Source: Halanaeroarchaeum sp051744605 (lineage in GTDB: Archaea > Halobacteriota > Halobacteria > Halobacteriales > Halobacteriaceae). Taken from it: DNA of 7,707 bases. The stretch's first letter is position 1, and each line of letters starts with the position of its first letter. The notes under the pieces are model-generated. The model did not search any database. It saw nothing but the letters and a program-made list of their open reading frames with translations, and was not told where the DNA came from. The DNA is taken from positions 1 to 7,707 of the forward strand of contig JBNJDE010000100.1 in assembly GCA_051744605.1 (NCBI GenBank). Direction: 5' to 3'. The position numbers and the translations under genes were made by a program. Positions 1-5,698 of this stretch are shown here, in pieces.

Positions 1-950
1 CTCGCCACGTCTCCTCGCAGGTACTTCACGATGCCCCGATCACCGGTTCGATCCCGAAGGTGTGTGGTGAAGAAGTGTCTGAAGTAATGCGGAGTCACGT
101 TCGCCCCCGCACCGCCGTCCGTCTCGTACCAGTCGTTCTCTCTGGCATGTCGCTCGACGACGTAGTGCACACCGGGGCCGGTCACCCGCTGTCCCCAGTT
201 TCGATCTGTACTGACGAACAGGGGGTCTGCGGGCGACTGCGTGTCGGGCCGGATTGCGAGCCACCGTTCGAGGACCCGCTTGAGCTCGGTATCGACAGGA
301 ATGACCGTGTCACGCTTTCGTTTGTTCGACTCGGAGCGCGTCTCCCCGTTTTCCGGTTCGCCCGCCGTCGGCGTCTGTGAGACGAACAGCGAATCCGGGC
401 GACCGCGCAGCGTCGGTCGGACCGGCCCGCTCTCTACCGATATCCCCGACAGATTCAGATCGCGGAGGTCCAGATTACACAGCTCTCCGGCACGGATTCC
501 GGTCTTGAGTAGCGTCACGACGATTGCAACCTCTCCTGGGTGGGCGATCTGCCCGACGAACTCCCGCATCTCCTCGACGGAGACGTCTCGACGGCTCGGG
601 TCGGTATCTATCTGTTCGTCCATCTCCTCCATGACGAGGGTCATCGGATTGTCGTCGAACTCGCCGACCTCCACCATGTACGAGTAGAACCGATGGAGGT
701 AGGACGCGTACGAGGCGATGGTGCTGGAAGCGACCGTCCCCCTTCGGGTGTGGATCCAGCTGAGACAGTCACGGTGCGTTGCATCACCGAGATCGACGGC
801 TTCGTCGCCCGCACGACTCTCTCCCGTCGCGAGATACGCCCGAAACTGCCTGAGAACCCGTTCGTAAGCAGCTATCGTCCGGTCAGAGCGTCCGTGATAG
901 GCCATGTCTTCGAGGAAGTACTCGATCGGATCGGTGGCCGTAGCAGCCAT
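1..950 (-). CDS. Tyrosine recombinase/integrase (XerC/D-like), C-terminus cut by window edge
   Basis: DNA strand-exchange enzyme of the phage-integrase/Xer family. The visible 316 residues start at the ATG at 950 and stay open to position 1. Residues about 5-110 form the SAM-like N-terminal core-binding domain (Y-F-L-E-D near 11, then R-T-I-A-A-Y). The catalytic domain follows: catalytic Arg I is R153 in TGIRAGEL, a basic K/R cluster at 210-213 is the likely beta-hairpin Lys region, and the second box is H288-x-x-R291 in TPHYFRHFF. The last visible residues, KYLRGDVA, normally sit shortly before the nucleophilic Tyr, so roughly 20-40 residues lie outside the window. The start is chosen because the DUF5805 stop ends 2 bases upstream, which implies one transcript and translational coupling. 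No inactivating change is visible. Whether it serves a mobile element or a domesticated inversion/resolution function cannot be told here. The family call is secure; the substrate is unknown. Confidence 0.95.
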   Translation of the reverse strand, partial: MAATATDPIEYFLEDMAYHGRSDRTIAAYERVLRQFRAYLATGESRAGDEAVDLGDATHRDCLSWIHTRRGTVASSTIASYASYLHRFYSYMVEVGEFDDNPMTLVMEEMDEQIDTDPSRRDVSVEEMREFVGQIAHPGEVAIVVTLLKTGIRAGELCNLDLRDLNLSGISVESGPVRPTLRGRPDSLFVSQTPTAGEPENGETRSESNKRKRDTVIPVDTELKRVLERWLAIRPDTQSPADPLFVSTDRNWGQRVTGPGVHYVVERHARENDWYETDGGAGANVTPHYFRHFFTTHLRDRTGDRGIVKYLRGDVA

Positions 951-952
951 GA

Positions 953-1378
953 TCAGTCCTCCATCAGGACGTATCCGCCTTCGCGAGGGCTATGGGAGAT
1001 ACGCCCATTTTCATCGAGTGAAAGAATCACCGCTTCCACTTCGTCGGCGATGTCTTCGATGACCGTATCGAGAATCTCGTCGAAATCCGCGTATGCGTCG
1101 GTCGAGAGGGCGTCCAGTACCGCATTCTCTATGCGGTCGTGTGCAACTCCATCTTCCCCCCTCGAACCCTGGGGGTCAGGGCTCGAGGATGGGTCTGCAG
1201 TATTCTCCGCGTCGTCGCCACCGAAACCCCTGCGACCGGCCTGGACCATCGTCTTCACGAATTCGCTCTGGCTCATCCCCAACTCGTCGGCGTGAGACTG
1301 CCACCGTGCTTTCTGGTACGCGGGAACGTACGTCGTCACCACCGAGCGTTCTGAACCCTCTCCGGCTGTGTCGGTCAT
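953..1378 (-). CDS. DUF5805-type small DNA-binding protein, partner of the integrase
   Basis: A 141-residue acidic protein. Residues 14-52 contain the block TTYVPAYQK, then DELGMSQSEF, then MVQAGRRGF, which I recognise as the hallmark of haloarchaeal DUF5805 proteins. The basic amphipathic pattern suggests a ribbon-helix-helix or HTH-like DNA-binding unit. A D/S/P-rich linker at about 53-80 leads to a C-terminal segment (82-138) with a winged-helix look: helices, then NGRISHSPREGGYVL resembling a wing. The start at 1378 is preferred over an upstream TTG in the same frame because a TATA-like element lies 26-31 bases before it and the longer version would overlap that element. The gene precedes the integrase by 2 bases. 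From the pairing I infer an accessory or regulatory factor for the recombinase (for example directionality factor or autorepressor). No function is established to my knowledge. Confidence 0.85.
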   Translation of the reverse strand: MTDTAGEGSERSVVTTYVPAYQKARWQSHADELGMSQSEFVKTMVQAGRRGFGGDDAENTADPSSSPDPQGSRGEDGVAHDRIENAVLDALSTDAYADFDEILDTVIEDIADEVEAVILSLDENGRISHSPREGGYVLMED

Positions 1379-1403
1379 ACTTCGAAAACAACTGGCCAGT
1401 AGC

Positions 1404-1409
1404 ATAAAA
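1404..1409 (-). promoter_or_regulatory. TATA-like element of the DUF5805-integrase operon
   Basis: On the minus strand this reads TTTTAT and lies 26-31 bases before the ATG at 1378. That matches the TATA spacing of a leaderless haloarchaeal transcript. No Shine-Dalgarno sequence precedes the ATG, which agrees with leaderless translation. Placement is by eye only. Confidence 0.5.
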
Positions 1410-1599
1410 CTAGTGGCTGCCAAAATAAAGTATCTTATTTCGAAATATGCCCTTGCTATCGGTGGGGCAATACAATTTATATTTAGTAAAATGGGATGTG
1501 AAATTCGCCTTTGCTTGCGACAATTGAAATATGTTTGTCGCCCGTTTCGTGACTATCTGTCGGAATCTCAACGATGGAATGGCTTCGAGCGAGTTGCCA

Positions 1600-1625
1600 G
1601 CGATTCGGCTCTGAATCCGAATCGC
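1600..1625. repeat. Perfect 9-bp inverted repeat with 8-bp spacer
   Basis: The arm GCGATTCGG (1600-1608) and its exact reverse complement CCGAATCGC (1617-1625) flank the spacer CTCTGAAT. It lies about 220 bases upstream of the DUF5805-integrase operon. The geometry fits either a tyrosine-recombinase core site (two arms around a 6-8 bp crossover region), a dimeric-regulator operator or an RNA hairpin. The repeat itself is plain in the sequence; the role is inferred. Confidence 0.6.
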
Positions 1626-2133
1626 CACATCTTCGAGATACTTGATTCGACGTGTCGATGCCGGATTTACGCACCTCGTTCACATCGACGGCAATCACTC
1701 GAATCGGTCCATGAGAATTGCTTCGTCGTTCTGTCGATCGGGGCACCTCGACGATTGGACTGCTCGCTCAGCGCATCCCTCCGCGAGGTGGGGTAGTTGC
1801 ATTTCCCGCCCGATCTGCTACTGGTTGTTCGTGTCGTTCGCGCCGTCGTCAGCTCTCGGTCGTCGTTCAGATGCATTCGTCGACACGTTGGGGTCCATTC
1901 GGTTCCGGTGGCTGGTGGCTGATTCATGCGGTGAATCGGTTGTCCGTTTCGACATCGGGCCCTCTCGCGTCGTGTACATCGAGAACCGTCGTGGACGTCG
2001 CCACGATGAACAAGCCGAGTAGGAGATGGTGGTAGCAGTATCAACGGCGGTATCGTCCGCTCTCCGTCTGTCGGTGCGTGGGCCGAGTCGAAAACTGACC
2101 GATAGAAATGGTCGTAATTGATGGTGCATCGAA

Positions 2134-2142
2134 CATATAAAG
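2134..2142. promoter_or_regulatory. Orphan TATA-like element
   Basis: CATATAAAG on the plus strand (CTTTATATG on the minus strand) is one of the best TATA matches in the window, but neither orientation leads to a convincing gene. On the plus strand it points toward the 3' end of the SMC-like gene, so it could drive an antisense or untranslated RNA. A 5-bp stem with 5-base loop follows at 2170-2184. It could equally be chance in a less GC-rich stretch. Confidence 0.25.
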
Positions 2143-2231
2143 CGCATATCGCTATACAATCCGTGTGATACTCGCCCGTCGAGTGTTCGTGATCGGTCTC
2201 CATATCCACGGACACACGCGAACGGGCCGAT

Positions 2232-4118
2232 TCAGATATTCGTGATCTCGTGATCGGCGTCGACGTACTGTGCGTCGTCGGGGAGGAGCGCGACCAACAG
2301 GAAGGTCGCATGCTCGCTCACGTAGTCGATGAGCGCCCCGATCCGTTCTCCGTCGATGGCCTCGAGGGAGTCCAGGACGAGAAATGGCATCGATTCGTAC
2401 ACTTCGTGGGCCAGGTAGCCCGCGAGGGCGAAGACGAGTCCGGTGATCTCTCGTTCGCTCTCGCTCAGGTGGTCGACGGTATCCTCGTAGACGGTTCCGT
2501 CCTCGGCGGCCCGGATCACGTGCAGATCGAACGAGGTATCGGGGACGATCTCCCCGTTCTCGGTGTGTTTGCGTCGTTCGAGCCAGATACGCTCGACGTT
2601 GTCGTATCCGAGGTCGTCGAGGATTTCCGCCATCGTCTCGTTGAACTCCTCGATGGTCCGCCGTTCGAGGCTGTCGACCTCGTCTCGTTTCTCGGTCAGC
2701 GTGGTGGTGATCCTCTCTCTGCGCGACTCCAGATCGGACAGTTCGTCCAGTTCGCTCGTGACGGAACGTCGTTCGTCGACGATCACTTCGCGTTGTTCCT
2801 CCAGGTGTTCGATCGTCGCTTCGAGTCGACTCGCTTCACCGTGGGCCTCGAGGAGCGAATCGTCGCCCGGTGGGCTGTCGCTGGCGTCTTCGGCGTCTGC
2901 GATCCGTGCTTCGAGTTCCGCCTCACGACGGTCGAGTGACTGGAGACGGTCCTCACGTCGTGCTAACTCGCGTGCTATTTCGTCGAGACGGGTCCGCAAT
3001 GCTTTAACTCGGTCCCGGGTCTCGTCGAGTTCGTCGCGTTGGCGTTGTAAATCAGTCAGTTCCGCGTCGATCGCCTCGCGCCGGTCCAGGAGATCCCGTC
3101 GGAACGACTGTAACTGCTCGACTGTCGAGCGTATCTGTTCGGTCGAGACCGTCGACCCACACGTCCAACACGAGGTTTGCTCCTCGAACAACTGTTCCGT
3201 CGGTTCGCCCTCCGCGTCGACGGCGTCCTCGGTCACCGCGTCGTCCGTCTCGAGTCGTCGTCGATTGAACTGGACGACGCGCTGTAGTTCGCTCAACTGT
3301 GCATCGAGACGGTTTCGTTGCTCGCGTTTCTCCGCGATCGCCTCTCGCAGCTCCGAAGCGTCCGCGACCGGTTCGAGTGCGTCGAGTTTCGAGCGTTTCT
3401 CCTGGCGTTCGTCTCGCAGGGCCGACCGGCTCTCCTCGATTGTCGCTCTGTCGTAGCGGATCTCCTCCAGTTCGGCGTGCCGATCCGCGACGTCTCGATA
3501 GCGTTCTGCGGGGGCAGCGTCGTCGGTCTCTTCGATGGTCGATTGCAGCGTCTCGTGTCGGTCTCTGGCCGTGGAGAGTTCGTCATCGATTTGTTCCAAC
3601 TCGGTCTGGAGTTCGCTCGCCCGGCGCTCGAGCGAGGACCGCTCTTCTAACTGCTCGTCGATGGCAGCGCGTTCCCGTTCGAGGGCGCGGATCTCCTCGC
3701 GAAGTGCGTCGACATCCAGCGGGTCGAGGACGACGTTTCGGAGGTCGTCGCCTCGCTCGACCGCTCGGCGGGCGTCGTTCGATTCAAGGAGGAACGCGAA
3801 CGATTCTGCCTCGTCCGCGGATGCCAGATACGGAGTTCCCCCGGTCACCACGGATCCGTTCTTCCGGGTCGCGGTTCGTGTGTATTTCGTGTCCTCGATG
3901 GTACACTCGACGTGCCCCTCCGATTTGCCCGCCTTGAGTGGAACCTCGTCGCTCCCCAGAACTGCCATCATGGCCTTCAGAAACGAGGTTCGATTCGTCG
4001 CGTTCCGACCGACCAGGACGGTCACGCCTGGTGGAATCGAAGCGGTCGTCTCGTCGATACCACCGACGTTCTCGACCTGGACCTCGACGGTCCCGACGTC
4101 TACCGAGACCGGATTCAT
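2232..4118 (-). CDS. Archaea-specific SMC-related protein (Sph-type, Rad50/SMC-like ATPase)
   Basis: About 628 residues (numbering below counts one more, from an upstream GTG at 4121; the ATG at 4118 is the likelier start). The N-terminal ATPase half holds GRNATNRTS at 38-46, a Walker A loop in which the usual GK is NR. Two long, highly charged coiled coils (about 138-290 and 330-500) flank a CWTC zinc-hook motif at 318-321, as in Rad50. The C-terminal half has LSESER at 552-557 in place of the LSGGQ signature and LVLDSLEAID at 581-590 in place of a Walker B ending DE. I recall these deviations as typical of the archaea-specific SMC-related family, so they are not damage. Proteins of this kind are thought to act on chromosome organisation, dimerising by the hook. 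In Haloferax volcanii, Sph3 next to RdfA is needed for rod shape, and an RdfA gene sits upstream here too. The protein is much shorter than true SMC (about 1100-1200) and Rad50 (about 900). Confidence 0.92.
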   Translation of the reverse strand: MNPVSVDVGTVEVQVENVGGIDETTASIPPGVTVLVGRNATNRTSFLKAMMAVLGSDEVPLKAGKSEGHVECTIEDTKYTRTATRKNGSVVTGGTPYLASADEAESFAFLLESNDARRAVERGDDLRNVVLDPLDVDALREEIRALERERAAIDEQLEERSSLERRASELQTELEQIDDELSTARDRHETLQSTIEETDDAAPAERYRDVADRHAELEEIRYDRATIEESRSALRDERQEKRSKLDALEPVADASELREAIAEKREQRNRLDAQLSELQRVVQFNRRRLETDDAVTEDAVDAEGEPTEQLFEEQTSCWTCGSTVSTEQIRSTVEQLQSFRRDLLDRREAIDAELTDLQRQRDELDETRDRVKALRTRLDEIARELARREDRLQSLDRREAELEARIADAEDASDSPPGDDSLLEAHGEASRLEATIEHLEEQREVIVDERRSVTSELDELSDLESRRERITTTLTEKRDEVDSLERRTIEEFNETMAEILDDLGYDNVERIWLERRKHTENGEIVPDTSFDLHVIRAAEDGTVYEDTVDHLSESEREITGLVFALAGYLAHEVYESMPFLVLDSLEAIDGERIGALIDYVSEHATFLLVALLPDDAQYVDADHEITNI

Positions 4119-4143
4119 CACCAGTAATTATCACGTATCAGGG

Positions 4144-4149
4144 ATTAAT
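4144..4149 (-). promoter_or_regulatory. Candidate TATA-like element of the SMC-like gene
   Basis: The minus strand reads ATTAAT (within GATTAATCCC) 26-31 bases before the ATG at 4118, and no Shine-Dalgarno sequence precedes the start. This suggests the SMC-like gene has its own leaderless promoter as well as any read-through from rdfA. The match to a haloarchaeal TATA box is moderate. Confidence 0.4.
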
Positions 4150-4201
4150 CTATCGCTACTGCAATTCTCTCGGTTCGATTCGGTATTGGGTTAGGGCCGC
4201 G

Positions 4202-4223
4202 CCGTCGACGGTAAGGTATACCT
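4202..4223. promoter_or_regulatory. Two adjacent 10-bp palindromes between rdfA and the SMC-like gene
   Basis: CCGTCGACGG (4202-4211) and AGGTATACCT (4214-4223) are each perfect 10-bp palindromes and are separated by only 2 bases. They lie 84-105 bases upstream of the SMC-like ATG, upstream of its candidate TATA element, a place suited to an activator or a dimeric regulator. The palindromes are certain; the regulatory role is inferred. Confidence 0.4.
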
Positions 4224-4308
4224 ACTGTTACACACGTACGGACGTAATACACGGCTGGGAAGTCGGCGGCCGACGGAGTGGCGAACGACCATTTGCTCTC
4301 GCACCTGA

Positions 4309-4923
4309 TTATTCGCCCTGACAGCCGCAACCGCCTTTCGAGAAGAGTTCACCGAGTTCGTAGTAGGTGCCGCAGTGCTCGCAGGTCGCCGTCACGTCGA
4401 CGATGATCTGGTAGTCCCCGTGGTCGAGGCCATCGTTCGCGGCAAGTCGCTCTACGCGGTCGCCGGCGACCGCCGCGGTTCGGTGCTGGACCGCCCGGAC
4501 CTGGTCCAGCGCCGTGTCGGCGTCGACGGGGGTCCGCTCGAATTCGAGGCCCAGACAGTCGGTCAGGTGGCGATATACCGTCTGGTGGGAGACGAACTGG
4601 GTCTGTAGTCTCTCCACGTCCACACCCTCTCTGCCGAGTTGGCGCCGCTTCTCGATTCGGGCGGCATCACTGACGTCGTCCCCCTGGAGGAGGTCGTACG
4701 TCGTCTCGAGTTCTGCGCCGAGGAATTCGACGCCGGCATCGTCGAGGGTTCGGGCGAGCACGCGCTCGTTCACATCTCTTGTGAGCTGTCGAACACTCGC
4801 GCCCCCGTCTCGCCACGATCGTTCGAGCGTTTCGTCGAGGTCATCGAACCCGAAGGTCTGGATGAGTGTTCCGACCTTGCAGTGACAGTCTGGCGATTTC
4901 GCTCCCGCCGGCCCTGGGCTCAT
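4309..4923 (-). CDS. rdfA: RdfA-family protein (rod-determining factor A homologue)
   Basis: A 204-residue acidic, soluble protein with no signal peptide or membrane segment. I recognise the haloarchaeal RdfA family from the N-terminal CKVGTLIQTFG (15-25), the central REGVDVERLQTQFVSHQTVYRHL block (98-120) with LTDCLGLE after it, and the C-terminal VTATCEHCGTYYELGELFSKGGCGC. The C-terminus carries C181-x-x-C184 and C199-x-C201, a probable zinc-binding knuckle; C13 and C15 could add a second metal or redox site. In Haloferax volcanii RdfA is required to form rods and is encoded beside the SMC-like Sph3. The same order, rdfA then SMC-like gene on one strand, is seen here with a 190-base gap. 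The start at 4923 follows a TATA-like element by 26-30 bases. Haloarchaea carry paralogues of this family, so whether this copy controls cell shape is not known. An alternative is a general adaptor or DNA-associated partner of the SMC-like ATPase. Confidence 0.88.
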   Translation of the reverse strand: MSPGPAGAKSPDCHCKVGTLIQTFGFDDLDETLERSWRDGGASVRQLTRDVNERVLARTLDDAGVEFLGAELETTYDLLQGDDVSDAARIEKRRQLGREGVDVERLQTQFVSHQTVYRHLTDCLGLEFERTPVDADTALDQVRAVQHRTAAVAGDRVERLAANDGLDHGDYQIIVDVTATCEHCGTYYELGELFSKGGCGCQGE

Positions 4924-4947
4924 GGTCAGCAGGAGACGAGGGTGGAC

Positions 4948-4969
4948 CTAAATCGTTGTCCTCGAGGAC
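4948..4969 (-). promoter_or_regulatory. rdfA promoter with 12-bp palindrome
   Basis: On the minus strand CGATTTAGG places TTTA 26-30 bases before the rdfA ATG, fitting a leaderless promoter. Immediately upstream, GTCCTCGAGGAC (4958-4969) is a perfect 12-bp palindrome occupying the BRE/activator position. It is a candidate operator that could block or recruit TFB. It lies in the 105-base divergent gap shared with the small gene that starts at 5029. Confidence 0.45.
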
Positions 4970-4970
4970 G

Positions 4971-4988
4971 TGTCAGTATTGGGTGACA
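4971..4988. repeat. TGTCA-N8-TGACA inverted repeat in the divergent gap
   Basis: Two 5-base arms (4971-4975 and 4984-4988) are separated by 8 bases, directly beside the 12-bp palindrome and just before the TATA-like element of the small plus-strand gene. Arms this short can arise by chance; the position between two divergent promoters is the only extra support. Confidence 0.25.
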
Positions 4989-4995
4989 GCGAAAG

Positions 4996-5001
4996 ATTAA
5001 T
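4996..5001 (+). promoter_or_regulatory. TATA-like element of the 50-residue gene
   Basis: ATTAAT lies 28-33 bases before the ATG at 5029, and no Shine-Dalgarno sequence precedes that ATG, which fits a leaderless transcript. A second AT-rich candidate (ATTATAC at 5017-5023) is too close to the start to drive it. Confidence 0.4.
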
Positions 5002-5028
5002 GGTAGTTTGGGTAACATTATACACTGT

Positions 5029-5181
5029 ATGGGGGAGCATCTGTCAGAGAGCGACTGGGAACGAATTCGGAAATTCGCGGAAACACCGGCTTACAAGCGG
5101 TCACCCGAGATTCTTTCAGAAGCCAGTGAGCAAAACGACGAGGCGACCGATCGGGTTCACGGTGGGGACGAAACCGAGTAG
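5029..5181 (+). CDS. Small acidic hypothetical protein, 50 residues
   Basis: ATG to TAG encodes MGEHLSESDWERIRKF..., a short, hydrophilic acidic protein. The first 27 residues look like a structured unit: an amphipathic helix (SESDWERIRKFAETP) followed by AYKRSPEIL. The tail is D/E/T-rich and probably disordered. The amino-acid make-up and in-frame GC use match real haloarchaeal genes, unlike competing frames here. It is divergent from rdfA with a 105-base gap holding palindromes, and convergent with the winged-helix gene, leaving only 7 bases between the two stops. I do not recognise a named family. Being this short it is easily skipped by gene callers. A partner or regulator of RdfA, or an unrelated conserved small protein, are both possible. 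Confidence 0.7.
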   Translation: MGEHLSESDWERIRKFAETPAYKRSPEILSEASEQNDEATDRVHGGDETE

Positions 5182-5189
5182 CGACCGAC

Positions 5190-5468
5190 TCATTCGACCA
5201 ACTTCTCCGACTCGATACGGGTCCACACGGCACGACCGCGGTCGGTCAGATCGTAGATGCGTCCTTTCTTCCGTTCTTCGGGGACGAGCAGGTCGACGAG
5301 TGACCGATCGCGCAAGCTATGCAGCGCCCTGGAGATGTGTGATATCGACCTGTCGGAGTCCTCCGCGATCTGCGACGGTGTCGCGGGCCCCTGCGAGAGC
5401 CGTCGCATGACTGCGATGCGGTATCCGGAGCTGATCACGAACCCTATTTCCTCCCAGTCATCGTTCAT
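5190..5468 (-). CDS. Winged helix-turn-helix transcriptional regulator (ArsR/MarR-like)
   Basis: A 92-residue DNA-binding protein consisting of little more than one winged helix. Helix 1 is about 6-25 (EIGFVISSGYRIAVMRRL). The helix-turn-helix spans about 29-57 (ATPSQIAED, then SISHISRALHSLRDRSLV, the recognition helix). The wing is 60-74 with ERKKGRIYDLT, and a final helix runs 75-88. No effector or metal-binding domain is attached, which is common for haloarchaeal single-domain regulators. The ATG at 5468 is preceded by GAGGT at a 6-base spacing, a fair Shine-Dalgarno, and by TATTATG at 5497-5503. It is convergent with the 50-residue gene. Its target is unknown; the palindromes in the nearby gaps are candidates only by proximity. 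Confidence 0.88.
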   Translation of the reverse strand: MNDDWEEIGFVISSGYRIAVMRRLSQGPATPSQIAEDSDRSISHISRALHSLRDRSLVDLLVPEERKKGRIYDLTDRGRAVWTRIESEKLVE

Positions 5469-5496
5469 CGTTGTACCTCTATCGGGTCCGATGGGG

Positions 5497-5503
5497 CATA
5501 ATA
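5497..5503 (-). promoter_or_regulatory. TATA-like element of the winged-helix regulator gene
   Basis: The minus strand reads TATTATG 29-35 bases before the ATG at 5468. A GAGGT ribosome-binding site lies between it and the start, so this gene probably has a short leader, unlike its neighbours. Confidence 0.4.
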
Positions 5504-5541
5504 CGTGTATATTGTTTCGACCCCCGTTCGTAACGCCCCGC

Positions 5542-5597
5542 CGGTAACGTCCGATTACTCGTCTCGTACGTTCGATTTAATTTCCGTTACCGAGACG
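5542..5597. repeat. Overlapping inverted repeats, possibly alternative hairpins
   Basis: CGGTAACG (5542-5549) pairs with CGTTACCG (5585-5592), and CGTCTCG (5560-5566) pairs with CGAGACG (5591-5597). The two pairings share bases 5591-5592, so they exclude each other if transcribed. They lie in the 230-base gap between the divergent regulator and zinc-finger genes. They could be paired operators or a switching RNA structure; no gene or known RNA family is seen in the gap. Confidence 0.35.
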
Positions 5598-5698
5598 TAG
5601 CGACGGCCGGCGGTTCCTGCGGTCGGTCGATAGCCGGGCTTTCTCCCCGATAGCAACCGCATAACAAACGTGGGTGCCTGCGCGGTACACCCTGTATC

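Larger units (their letters stand above)
1410..2231. other. Long intergenic region without a convincing gene
   Basis: Together with the operon leader this is about 850 bases between the DUF5805 start and the SMC-like gene stop. About 1410-1550 is clearly AT-rich against the rest of the window, including TTTATATTTAG at 1476-1486. Several ORFs of 70-210 codons overlap one another on both strands, but they are rich in Arg, Ser and Cys, lack the acidic bias of the real genes and have mixed third positions. The least implausible is a GTG-started 87-residue frame on the minus strand (1483-1746), whose second half reads more like protein (acidic, ending GEFHIPFY). It has no visible promoter or ribosome site. 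The stretch may be a decayed gene, a regulatory or attachment region, or hold a small RNA. No tRNA or intact insertion sequence is seen. Confidence 0.6.

Noticed and set aside
1647..1659. 13-base direct repeat TCGACGTGTCGAT shared with 6039-6051
   Set aside because: TCGA/GTCGA words are very common in this DNA; no flanking similarity, so an attachment-site pair is not supported.
1368..1796. 142-codon plus-strand ORF through the AT-rich patch
   Set aside because: Basic and Cys-rich, runs antisense through the DUF5805 promoter, mixed third positions and no recognisable domain.
1667..2311. 214-codon minus-strand ORF across the intergenic region
   Set aside because: Overlaps the 3' end of the SMC-like gene in another frame, is basic and low-complexity, and has no motif.
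2250..2939. 229-codon plus-strand ORF under the SMC-like gene
   Set aside because: Exact antisense of a clearly coding SMC-like protein; acidic look comes from the complement of coiled-coil codons. No domain recognised.
2563..3456. 297-codon plus-strand ORF rich in Ser and Arg
   Set aside because: Composition is the antisense shadow of Glu/Arg/Asp-rich coiled-coil codons; not haloarchaeal-like.
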